A DNA stretch of 64,000 bases from Pedobacter helvus. Lineage in GTDB: Bacteria; Bacteroidota; Bacteroidia; Sphingobacteriales; Sphingobacteriaceae. The stretch lies in assembly GCF_005925325.1 (NCBI RefSeq), contig NZ_SRMP01000003.1:563210-627209 (forward strand), read 5' to 3'. The notes beneath the pieces were generated by a model. That model was not told the DNA's origin and ran no database searches. It saw only the letters and a program-made list of their open reading frames with translations. The position numbers and the translations under genes are program-made. Below are positions 34,455 to 42,367 of this stretch, one piece after another; position 1 is the first letter of the stretch, and the number at the start of each line of letters is the position of its first letter.

Positions 34455-35687
34455 TTATATTCGTTTTTTAAGTTTTAACAATTTAATATGGAACGCTTTA
34501 TTACGCCAAACTTCTACAATTACGCTATAACCGTTTTTAGCTTTAAACATGGCGCCAATATCATCTAGCGAATAATCGTCTATTTTTTTGAAGTTGATGG
34601 CGGTGATTTCGTCATTTTCCTTTAGACCTGCTAAATCTGCTGGAGATTCGGGTTCTATTTTATTGACGATGGTACGAGAAGGTGGCCCGCTTTCTGAATA
34701 AAGTTCGATGCCAGACATGTCGTGCTCAAACGGCCGTCCAAATCTTTCGTTCTTTTTGATGTACATGCATCGGTTTTGATAGTCGTAAATGGTATTAAAC
34801 CGACTTAGTATTTCAGCTCCCAGATTGGCGTTTCTACCTTTGTTGCCTATCGAATCGATATTATATTCCGGGTAATTGGAAAGCACCTCGTTAAATTTAA
34901 AATTGCCAATCTTTAATGAATTGATGCGTCCCATCCGTCCTTTTACTCTTCCGGTGAGACCATTGCCTAAATTAGCCTCCATAGTAAACTTTGGTTGCGG
35001 AAAAGCTTTTCCATTTAATGCTTCGAGAGATATGGAATGGCTGGCGCCACAGTCTACGAGCGCTTTTACCACCTGATTTCCTATTCCTTCCTGATCAATA
35101 TTTACATTTACATAAGGCTTGTTTTCAATTAATTCGAAAGAAATTTTCTCTCCTTTTAGTTTGATTTTTTTGGCGTGTGAAGAAAACTTTAATGTTTTAT
35201 TTGTGTAATCTACTTTAACTATAAAACTGTTGAAGAAATTATATCCAATTAAACCATATATCTTTTTGCCCAAAAAACCCGAAATGGGTAAGATATCGTC
35301 TTTTAAAAAAACTGTCGGAATATTTTCCGCATCCGATTCCCCAATTTTAACACTAGTGGCGCCTAAAAAAGCATCTATTCCTTCAAAGTTTCCGTAACCA
35401 CTAATTTTAATGGCACGTGGGTAGGGCACTTTTAAACTTTCTTTTAGCGTGGGGTCGGTAACAATCATTGGGTTAACACCTGTATCCAATATAAAATCAA
35501 AAGGGCCTTTGTCGTTGAAGTAGAGAGGGATAATGATCAGACCTTTAACGAAATCGAACGGAATGGTTTGGGCTTTTCGGCCATTATTAAACTTGAAATC
35601 TTGCGCAAAAACCTTGAAAGTTAGCAAGCAACAGCAAAGCGCAATACAGAGTATTTTCAAATGAATGCTTGGTTTGCTGCTGTTCAT
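34455..35687 (-). CDS. Exported retropepsin-like aspartic protease with PDZ domain
   Basis: A 410-residue protein with an N-terminal signal peptide or anchor (ending KVFAQ). It has two retropepsin-like halves: FILDTGVNPMIVT supplies a canonical D-T-G, while the second is ALVDCGASHSISL, with Cys in place of Thr/Ser. An intramolecular pseudo-dimer is therefore likely. The C-terminal ~90 residues are a PDZ domain (ESPADLAGLKENDEITAINF). This architecture is common in Bacteroidota. Substrates are unknown. It leads a three-gene leftward cluster with the NAGPA-like protein and the lipoprotein. Confidence 0.85.
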   Translation of the reverse strand: MNSSKPSIHLKILCIALCCCLLTFKVFAQDFKFNNGRKAQTIPFDFVKGLIIIPLYFNDKGPFDFILDTGVNPMIVTDPTLKESLKVPYPRAIKISGYGNFEGIDAFLGATSVKIGESDAENIPTVFLKDDILPISGFLGKKIYGLIGYNFFNSFIVKVDYTNKTLKFSSHAKKIKLKGEKISFELIENKPYVNVNIDQEGIGNQVVKALVDCGASHSISLEALNGKAFPQPKFTMEANLGNGLTGRVKGRMGRINSLKIGNFKFNEVLSNYPEYNIDSIGNKGRNANLGAEILSRFNTIYDYQNRCMYIKKNERFGRPFEHDMSGIELYSESGPPSRTIVNKIEPESPADLAGLKENDEITAINFKKIDDYSLDDIGAMFKAKNGYSVIVEVWRNKAFHIKLLKLKKRI

Positions 35688-35779
35688 AAAACTAAATTAA
35701 TAAATTAGTACACAGAAACATTAAGTACAGAAATTAAATTCAAAATAAGAACGAGCTTTCGCTAGCTTGCACATCTCTA

Positions 35780-37108
35780 ATGGATAAGATCAAATCAAAA
35801 CTGGTTGCTTTTGGAGCAGCACTTCTCATCACCTCTACATTTTATGCCTGTAAACCCAATCAAATCATTGCAAAGAAGGTTTCCAGGGAGTTCAAAAACT
35901 CAGAAATGTTGGATAAATATCAAGTTGGATTTGCGCTTTATGACATGGCAAGCAGCGAAATGATATTTCAAAAAGATGCTGATAAATATTTTACTCCGGC
36001 TTCTAATACCAAACTTTTCACCTTTTATGCAGGCTTGAAGATCGCTCCAGATTCAATTCCTTCTTTGCGGTACGTTGAAAAAGGGGACTCGTTGATCTTT
36101 TGGGGAACGGGAGATCCATCACTCCTACATACGGTTTTAAAAGGCACCAAGGCTATTGAAGCTTTGAAAAACAGCAATAAAAAACTGTTTTTTGCTGATG
36201 GCAGATATACTGGTAATTTCTTTGGAAACGGTTGGAGTTGGGACGATTACAACGACTATTATCAGCCAGAGATTACAGAGATGCCATTATTTGATAATGT
36301 AGTGCTGGTAACATCTAAACAAGCAGGAGAGATGAATATTTCTCCGAAGATGTTTAACTCGTGTTTTATTGTGGATAGCGCCAACAAAGCAACCAAGTTT
36401 AGCGTACAAAGGGAGTTTTTAACTAATAAATTTCATTATCCATTGGCTAAAACTACAGCCAATTACGAGCAACAAATTCCATTTAAAACATCAACTGGCG
36501 TTACGCTTACTTTGCTGGCCGATACTTTGAAAAAGAATGTTGAGCTGATTAATTATGTGTTGCCAAAGGATGCGAAAACGGTTTACAGCGCCAAAAGTGA
36601 TGATGTTTTCAGGCAATTGATGTTGCCATCGGATAACTTTGTTGCGGAGCAGCTGCTATTAACTTACGCAGACAAATTAGGCCTAGAAATGAGTACGCCG
36701 AAAGTAATTGCTGCGATACAAGAAAAGTATTTAACCGAACTTCCCGATAAACCTAAATGGGTAGATGGATCTGGACTTTCGAGAGGGAATTTGTTTACAC
36801 CAAGGTCTCTAATCAAGCTGTTAGAGATGATCTATAAAGAAGTGAACGATCAACAGAGACTTTTCAGCATGCTACCTGCAGGAGGAAAAACAGGAACTTT
36901 GAGGAATGCTTACCCAAAAACAGATACGCCTTTTGTTTTTGGCAAAACTGGCACATTATCGGGTGTGCATAACCAAAGCGGCTATGTAATCACTAAAAAA
37001 GGCAAATTGTTACTGTATTCGTTCATGAATAATAACTATGTGCAGTCTACTGCAGAAATACGGAAGGAAATGGTAAGGGTGATGAGCTATATTCACGATA
37101 ATTTTTAG
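35780..37108 (+). CDS. D-alanyl-D-alanine carboxypeptidase/endopeptidase, PBP4 (S13) family
   Basis: A peptidoglycan hydrolase that removes the terminal D-Ala and can cut cross-links. The 442 residues contain the three penicillin-binding motifs: S-x-x-K as SNTK with Ser75 in TPASNTKLF, S-x-N as SDN in MLPSDNFVAEQLL, and KTG in FGKTGTLSGVH. A probable lipobox FYAC (Cys24) would anchor it to a membrane. It is divergent from the aspartic protease. A GH18 lipoprotein follows 93 bp downstream. A TAGCTTGC box 10 bp before the ATG may be the -7 element. Confidence 0.9.
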   Translation: MDKIKSKLVAFGAALLITSTFYACKPNQIIAKKVSREFKNSEMLDKYQVGFALYDMASSEMIFQKDADKYFTPASNTKLFTFYAGLKIAPDSIPSLRYVEKGDSLIFWGTGDPSLLHTVLKGTKAIEALKNSNKKLFFADGRYTGNFFGNGWSWDDYNDYYQPEITEMPLFDNVVLVTSKQAGEMNISPKMFNSCFIVDSANKATKFSVQREFLTNKFHYPLAKTTANYEQQIPFKTSTGVTLTLLADTLKKNVELINYVLPKDAKTVYSAKSDDVFRQLMLPSDNFVAEQLLLTYADKLGLEMSTPKVIAAIQEKYLTELPDKPKWVDGSGLSRGNLFTPRSLIKLLEMIYKEVNDQQRLFSMLPAGGKTGTLRNAYPKTDTPFVFGKTGTLSGVHNQSGYVITKKGKLLLYSFMNNNYVQSTAEIRKEMVRVMSYIHDNF

Positions 37109-37201
37109 TGTTTCTGCGGCTTGTTGCGGTTTTGAAATTTATTCACTAATATTACTATAAGTTTCGCTTTCCTGAATCAATGGTAAACTTTAACCGTACG
37201 T

Positions 37202-38269
37202 ATGAAAAATCATGTACTTTGCTTGTCGGTAATCCTCGTTTTTTTTGCGTCATGTAGTAAGAAGAATGATGCAGCACCTGATCCTACACCCACACCGCCA
37301 ATAACAAATATCCCAACGCCGCCTACTAGAACGCCGTGGGTAGCGGGTACATTCAAAGTTGTAGCTTATATGCCAAGTTACAAAGATCCAGCAACGGTTG
37401 ATGACAGCAAATATAAAATGATAACTCATTTACTTTTTGCTTTTTTAGATGTTAACCCTACGGCAGACGGCTCTGTGGACACATTTACAGCTACAGAGCA
37501 AGCTCGTTTCAATACGGTAAAAGCCAAAGCAAAGGCTAATAATGTAAAGTTTGGCATTTCTGTGATGGGAAATGAAAGTGTTTTTGCTGCGATTGCTGCT
37601 AACGCTACTGCTAGAACGAACTTGGTTAATAACTTGGTTAGTTTTGTGACAACGAATGACTTGGACGGACTAGATTTAGACTGGGAGTATCCAAGAACGA
37701 CAAGTCCTACTGATGTAAATCCAAATGCGAACTTTACGCTTTTAATGAAAGAATTGGGAACAGAATTACACAAGGCTAACAAATTTCTAAGTGCTGCTAT
37801 CACGCCAGGTGTTTATTCTTCCAGTAATCGGCATGCAATTGCTCCCGAGGTTTATCAATACGTTGATTTCTTTAATATCATGCAGTATGATGGCCCAGGG
37901 TACGACACAACCGAACCAATAAATCATGCGTCTTATTTAATGTCGGTGAATAGTTTAAATTTTTGGCTAAACACCAAAGCTATGCCCAAAGAAAAGGCGG
38001 TTGTTGGCATCCCTCTTTATGGAGAAAATGCTGATGGATCTGCAATAGCTTATCGTGCTATTGAAGACAGCGGGGCAAACGTGTATTTAAATCTAGCAAC
38101 AGTTAATGGTGTTGCTTATGGATATAACGGAATTGAATTGATCTGGAAAAAAGCACAACTGGCTAAAGAAAGAGCAAATGGCATTATGTTCTGGGAGTTT
38201 TCTTTCGATTCAAATTCTTCAAAATCTTTAATTAGAGCAGCTAATGATCAGCTCGGAAGAACATATTAA
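37202..38269 (+). CDS. Glycoside hydrolase family 18 lipoprotein
   Basis: A 355-residue lipoprotein (lipobox FASC, Cys18) with a Pro/Thr-rich linker (~25-45) and a GH18 TIM barrel. The catalytic motif is complete: LDGLDLDWEYPR with Asp155, Asp158, Asp160 and the acid Glu162. Y-x-x-Y-D-type residues lie in NIMQYDGPGYD, and the barrel ends with GIMFWEFSFD. Chitinase or endo-beta-GlcNAc cleavage is possible. There are no chitin-binding domains or SusC/D genes nearby. Its stop codon overlaps the next gene's start (TAATG), so translation of the two is coupled. Confidence 0.88.
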   Translation: MKNHVLCLSVILVFFASCSKKNDAAPDPTPTPPITNIPTPPTRTPWVAGTFKVVAYMPSYKDPATVDDSKYKMITHLLFAFLDVNPTADGSVDTFTATEQARFNTVKAKAKANNVKFGISVMGNESVFAAIAANATARTNLVNNLVSFVTTNDLDGLDLDWEYPRTTSPTDVNPNANFTLLMKELGTELHKANKFLSAAITPGVYSSSNRHAIAPEVYQYVDFFNIMQYDGPGYDTTEPINHASYLMSVNSLNFWLNTKAMPKEKAVVGIPLYGENADGSAIAYRAIEDSGANVYLNLATVNGVAYGYNGIELIWKKAQLAKERANGIMFWEFSFDSNSSKSLIRAANDQLGRTY

Positions 38270-39327
38270 TGAATACAAACTACAATTTTAACCAATTAAG
38301 TGAGCGTCTGTCAGCGAAACTAACGGTTAATTATGAAAACTACCTCTATTTTGGCGGAACTGCTTATCTGGGTATTCCTCAAAACAAAGAATTTATAGAG
38401 ATCTACACCGAAGGCATACAACGTTATGGGCTAAACAATGGCACGAGCAGAGGCAACAATATCCAATTAGCAATTTACGATGAAGCAGAAGCTTATGCGG
38501 CTAAATTATATGGAGCTGAAGCCGCTTTAATAACCTCTAGTGGATATTTAGCCGCGAAACTGACGGTGAGTGCCTTTGCTAAATTTGGGGCAATTAGGTA
38601 TGCTCCAAACTCGCATCCTGCCTTATGGATAAATGGCGACCCTGGCAATCAGCAAGATTTTAAGGCGTGGAGCAGGAATCTAGTAAAGGAAATTAATGCT
38701 TCTAATGAAGAAAATTGGCTTGTGTTGAGCAATTCGTTAAACAATCTCCATCCAGAAATCTACGATTTTAGCTTCGTCAATCACATCAGTTCCACTAAAA
38801 AAGTATGGTTAATCATTGATGATTCACACGGCATTGGCATTTTAAATGGTGGTTTTAGTGTACTGCAAAATGTACCAATTTTACCTAACATAGAAGTAAT
38901 TTTGGTTGCCTCTATGGCTAAGGCGCTGGGAGTAGATGCAGGCTTGGTTTTAGGAACAGAAAGAGCAATTTCGAAGTTAAAACAGAGTGATGAGTTTTAT
39001 GGTGCTTCGCCACCTGCAGCTGCGGGTTTGTATGCATTTATGAACGGGCAAGAGATCTACAAAAAGGCTTACAAGAAACTTCAGGCTAACGTAAAATTGT
39101 TTGGGCAATTACTCCCTTACGATAGCAATTGGCTTAATACCGATGGTTTTCCGGTATTTCTAAACAAAGAGAAAGCCATCGAGCAACGATTATTGGCAGA
39201 AAAAATCCTAATTTCGTCTTTCCCGTATCCCGATAGGAATGGAAGCATTTTAAACAGAATTGTACTATCAAGTTGGCATGATGAGGTTGATATTTTGAAA
39301 CTAATCACTGCCCTGCAATTCGAATAG
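38269..39327 (+). CDS. PLP-dependent alpha-oxoamine synthase-like enzyme
   Basis: A 352-residue fold-type I PLP enzyme resembling 8-amino-7-oxononanoate synthase and 2-amino-3-ketobutyrate CoA ligase. Visible: YGLNNGTSRGNN (the family G-x-S-R-x-x-x-G motif), LIIDDSHGIGIL with the PLP-binding DxxHG equivalent (Asp184/His187), and VASMAKALGVDAG with the presumed Schiff-base Lys218. It is about 30-40 residues shorter than BioF and sits in no biotin cluster. Coupling to the upstream GH18 gene (start overlaps its stop) is the only functional clue. The substrate is unknown. Confidence 0.75.
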   Translation: MNTNYNFNQLSERLSAKLTVNYENYLYFGGTAYLGIPQNKEFIEIYTEGIQRYGLNNGTSRGNNIQLAIYDEAEAYAAKLYGAEAALITSSGYLAAKLTVSAFAKFGAIRYAPNSHPALWINGDPGNQQDFKAWSRNLVKEINASNEENWLVLSNSLNNLHPEIYDFSFVNHISSTKKVWLIIDDSHGIGILNGGFSVLQNVPILPNIEVILVASMAKALGVDAGLVLGTERAISKLKQSDEFYGASPPAAAGLYAFMNGQEIYKKAYKKLQANVKLFGQLLPYDSNWLNTDGFPVFLNKEKAIEQRLLAEKILISSFPYPDRNGSILNRIVLSSWHDEVDILKLITALQFE

Positions 39328-39358
39328 TTCGCAAAAAGTGAGATTTAAATTTTAGAAA

Positions 39359-39880
39359 ATGAAAAGATTGATACTTTTATTTGTTTTGGCACTAGGTTTA
39401 CAGCAATCGTTATATGCTCAAAAAACGCTGAAAGTTTGGATTGTAAGACATGCTGAAAAAGATGTTTCAGATCCAGCAGATAAAGATCCTGACCTTTCGC
39501 CAGCAGGCGCCGAACGTGCAGAAGCATTAAAAAAAGAGCTGAAAGGGCAAAAAATAGACACAATTTTCGCTACCGATTATAAACGTACTAAACTTACAGG
39601 GTTTCCATTGGCAGATATTACTGGCATCAGCATAAAAACTTACGAACCTTCAAAAGATACGGCTTTGGTAAAATCTTTAAAAGAGAATGCTGGAGGTAAG
39701 AAAATTCTGATTATAGGTCATTCTAATACAGTTTTAGAGCTGATAGAGGCTTTTGGAGCTAAAAGGCCAGTTCCTACGATCTCAGATAATGAATATGATT
39801 ATCTATTTTCTTTAACAGTAAAAGGAGATAAGGTAGAAGTAAGAACCGACAAATACGGGGCAAAAAGCAAGACGGAATAA
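39359..39880 (+). CDS. Exported histidine phosphatase (SixA-like)
   Basis: A 173-residue protein of the phosphoglycerate mutase-like histidine phosphatase superfamily. After a signal peptide (1-20, ending LYAQ) comes VWIVRHAEKD with the catalytic Arg30-His31. The second active-site histidine lies in ILIIGHSNTVLELIEAFG. Small size and absence of a cap domain point to the SixA/Ais-type branch. The periplasmic location argues against a phosphohistidine-protein substrate and suggests a small phospho-compound. It is adjacent to, and convergent with, the VanX-like gene. Stop codons abut. Confidence 0.85.
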   Translation: MKRLILLFVLALGLQQSLYAQKTLKVWIVRHAEKDVSDPADKDPDLSPAGAERAEALKKELKGQKIDTIFATDYKRTKLTGFPLADITGISIKTYEPSKDTALVKSLKENAGGKKILIIGHSNTVLELIEAFGAKRPVPTISDNEYDYLFSLTVKGDKVEVRTDKYGAKSKTE

Positions 39881-40567
39881 TTACAGCTTTTCAAAGGGTA
39901 TATCCATCAAATCATAAGCTTGCCAGCCAACAAAATCGAAGTGCCACCATTCGTTATAAATCACTTTAAAGCCGTTTGCTTGCATGGTGTTAATTAAGAA
40001 ATCACGATTTTTGATGATTTGTGTTGGTAAATTAGTGTAATGTGGCGCTGCGGCGGCTTCAAAACTATCATAAGGTGTTGGCATAGGTACATCTTTGCCT
40101 GTTTTTAAATCAATAATGCTTAAATCAACTGCGCAACCGCGGTTGTGTTTAGATCCCTTTTTAGGATTTGCCACAAAGTTTTTATCGCTTGCTTTTTCAT
40201 AAAAGGACACGGTTACTGCATAAGGTCTGTAACCGTCGTAAATTTTTAATCCGTAGCCCTTTTTCTTCAGCTCTGCTTGTATCAGTTTTAGTTTTTCTAC
40301 TACAGGTTTGCGAGCAAAAGCACGAGCTTGTTTGTACATCACCTGCTTCATGAAGTTGTTTTTCGTCGCATAGCGGATGTCAAGAGCTACCGAAGGAATA
40401 GCTTTTTTGATATCAACCAACTCCAAATTTGGATTTTTTTCTACGCTTGCTTTATATACCTGAAAATCGTTGACGATCTTTAATCCATATTTGTTTTGTG
40501 CGTTGTTTTGTGCACAAGCACTCAAGCAAAATGTAAATAATAGGAGAGATAGCAAATATTTTTTCAT
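39881..40567 (-). CDS. M15 family D-alanyl-D-alanine dipeptidase (VanX/DdpX-like)
   Basis: A 228-residue exported zinc dipeptidase. The N terminus is signal-like with a possible lipobox LSAC (Cys18). Zinc and catalytic motifs are present: SKHNRGCAVDLSI (His and Asp ligands) and NEWWHFDFVG (catalytic Glu and third His ligand). The segment VALDIRYATKNNFM is typical of VanX/DdpX. It cleaves D-Ala-D-Ala. In non-resistant bacteria such enzymes are thought to recycle wall-derived D-Ala. It is 10 bp from alanine dehydrogenase on the same strand. There are no VanA/VanH ligase or dehydrogenase genes, so a resistance role is unlikely. Confidence 0.9.
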   Translation of the reverse strand: MKKYLLSLLLFTFCLSACAQNNAQNKYGLKIVNDFQVYKASVEKNPNLELVDIKKAIPSVALDIRYATKNNFMKQVMYKQARAFARKPVVEKLKLIQAELKKKGYGLKIYDGYRPYAVTVSFYEKASDKNFVANPKKGSKHNRGCAVDLSIIDLKTGKDVPMPTPYDSFEAAAAPHYTNLPTQIIKNRDFLINTMQANGFKVIYNEWWHFDFVGWQAYDLMDIPFEKL

Positions 40568-40577
40568 CCTCTTTTGG

Positions 40578-41804
40578 TTATTGATTAGAAAGCACCAGCA
40601 GCTCTAAATCTTTGTATGGAAGATTGAACATATTCGCCAAATCTTTATTAGTTAAATGACCTTGATAGCAATAAAGCCCCTCTCTTATTCCTGGTCTGTT
40701 CCATACCATGTTCATTAATCCGCCCATATCGCCAATATCTACTAATATGGGAGCAAATATGTTAGTCAGCGCATAAGATGCAGTACGCGGCACCCTAGAG
40801 GCTATATTCGGCACACAGTAATGGATCACATCGTGCTTTACAAAAGTGGGCGATTTATGATTGGTAACCTCAGAAGTTTCGAAGCATCCACCTTGGTCTA
40901 TGCTCACATCTACCACCACCGAATGAGGCTTCATTTTGGCAACTGTTTCTTCCATTACCACACAAGGACTGCGACCATGATCTGAACGGATGGCACCAAT
41001 AACCACATCACAAGTAGTAATAGCTTTTGCTAAAACGATTGGCTGCATTACGGAGGTGAAAACCCTGCTGCCTAGGTTGTTTTGCAAACGTCTTAATTTA
41101 AAAATTGAGCTGTCGAAGACTTTTACTTCGGCACCAAGAGAAAGGGCTGTTCTGGCCGCGTATTCACCAACGGTGCCTGCACCTAAAATAACGATCTCTG
41201 TTGGCGGAACCCCCGTAAAACCGCCTAACATTAAGCCTTTACCTCCAAATGCACTGCTTAAATATTCGGCGGCAATAAAAATAGAAGTTGCACCTACAAT
41301 TTCGCTCATGGCACGCACTACGGTAAGCACATTTCCTTCGTCACGGATGTTTTCAAAGCACAAAGCATTAATTTTTTTTGCCAATAGTGCTTTAAGTATA
41401 TCTGCTTTCAGTGTACCAATTTGTAATGCCGAAATAAGAGTTTGCCCCTTGTGCATTAGACCAATTTCTTCTAAAGTTGGCGGCGCAATTTTAACGATAA
41501 TATCTGCAGCCCAAACCTCTTTTTTGTTGAAGATTATTTGTGCTCCTTGTTCACTATAATCGTTATCGCTGAAATTTGCTCCGTCTCCGGCACCACTTTC
41601 TAAATAAACCTTGTGGCCGTTATTTACCAATAGCGCAACCGATAAGGGCGTTAAAGGTATCCTGCATTCTTGATAAGAAATTTCTTTTGGTATGCCAATG
41701 AATAAGCTGTTGCTCTTCTTTCCCGTTTCTAGCATTGCTTCTTGGGTTTGTAATAACCCTCTTTGAGCAATGGCCGCCATTTCGTCGCGTAATCCTGTAG
41801 CCAT
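40578..41804 (-). CDS. ald: Alanine dehydrogenase
   Basis: NAD-dependent oxidative deamination of L-alanine to pyruvate and ammonia. The 408 residues include an N-terminal extension (~1-33) before the typical FIGIPKEISYQECRIPLTPLSV opening. This longer form is common in Bacteroidota. The Rossmann nucleotide motif is IVILGAGTVGEYAARTALSLGA, and the active-site region includes DVSIDQGGCFETS. The similarity to the alpha subunit of transhydrogenase is familial, but the C-terminal TPVW-equivalent and length favour Ald. It lies directly upstream of the VanX-like gene in the same direction. Confidence 0.87.
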   Translation of the reverse strand: MATGLRDEMAAIAQRGLLQTQEAMLETGKKSNSLFIGIPKEISYQECRIPLTPLSVALLVNNGHKVYLESGAGDGANFSDNDYSEQGAQIIFNKKEVWAADIIVKIAPPTLEEIGLMHKGQTLISALQIGTLKADILKALLAKKINALCFENIRDEGNVLTVVRAMSEIVGATSIFIAAEYLSSAFGGKGLMLGGFTGVPPTEIVILGAGTVGEYAARTALSLGAEVKVFDSSIFKLRRLQNNLGSRVFTSVMQPIVLAKAITTCDVVIGAIRSDHGRSPCVVMEETVAKMKPHSVVVDVSIDQGGCFETSEVTNHKSPTFVKHDVIHYCVPNIASRVPRTASYALTNIFAPILVDIGDMGGLMNMVWNRPGIREGLYCYQGHLTNKDLANMFNLPYKDLELLVLSNQ

Positions 41805-41877
41805 TATTTATGGTATAGTTTAGACTTTGAAGATACGAAATTTTAATGATAACGCTTAACAAGCTACATAATGCAAC

Positions 41878-42300
41878 CTATTCTTTAATTGTAGTAAATT
41901 CAAATAACCGTTGCTCATTGCCAGTAACGGTTATTTCAACTTTGATATATTCTTCGGGAAGTAATTCTTCCACTTTAGATGGCCATTCTATTAAGCAGTA
42001 ATTGCCGCTGTAAAAATATTCCTCGTAGCCAATATCATAAGCTTCTTGCAGATTTTTTAGTCTATAAAAATCGAAATGGTAAACAGGTCCATCATTACTT
42101 TCATATTCGTTAACGATAGAGAAAGTTGGGCTACTTACCACATCTTCAACACCAATAGCTTCACAAAAAGATTTGATAAAGGTAGTTTTGCCAGCCGCCA
42201 TATCTCCTTCAAAAATGAAAAATTTCTGTCCCTCGGCATAAGTCAAGAGTTCTTTGGCGACTGTTGGTAATTCACTAGCGCTATTGATGGTTATCTGCAT
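41878..42300 (-). CDS. tsaE: tRNA threonylcarbamoyladenosine biosynthesis ATPase TsaE
   Basis: A small P-loop ATPase required with TsaB/C/D for t6A37 synthesis. The 140 residues include the Walker A region EGDMAAGKTTFIKSF (31-45), and SSPTFSIVNEY, DFYRLKN and CLIEWPSKVEELLP, all typical of TsaE. The ATG at 42300 (MQITINS) is preferred over an upstream ATG at 42357, which would lie inside the hairpin after porX. The other tsa genes are not in the window. Confidence 0.93.
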   Translation of the reverse strand: MQITINSASELPTVAKELLTYAEGQKFFIFEGDMAAGKTTFIKSFCEAIGVEDVVSSPTFSIVNEYESNDGPVYHFDFYRLKNLQEAYDIGYEEYFYSGNYCLIEWPSKVEELLPEEYIKVEITVTGNEQRLFEFTTIKE

Positions 42301-42317
42301 TGTAATTATAAATTTAA

Positions 42318-42362
42318 CCTCTTTGCTACCCTCTCCTTTTTGTGGATAGGGTAGCAAAGAGG
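42318..42362 (-). terminator. Long hairpin between porX and tsaE: terminator or repeat
   Basis: CCTCTTTGCTACCCT (42318-42332) and AGGGTAGCAAAGAGG (42348-42362) form a perfect 15-bp stem beginning 6 bp after the porX stop. On the minus strand it is followed by a mixed A/T stretch and not a pure T run. The arms resemble the CTCTCT-rich element at 57548-57651, so it may be a repeat used as a terminator. Confidence 0.6.
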
Positions 42363-42367
42363 GGCTT

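Noticed and set aside
39881-40567. VanX-like gene as part of a vancomycin-resistance cluster
   Set aside because: No D-Ala-D-Lac ligase, D-lactate dehydrogenase or VanRS pair is present. Chromosomal DdpX-type recycling is the simpler reading.
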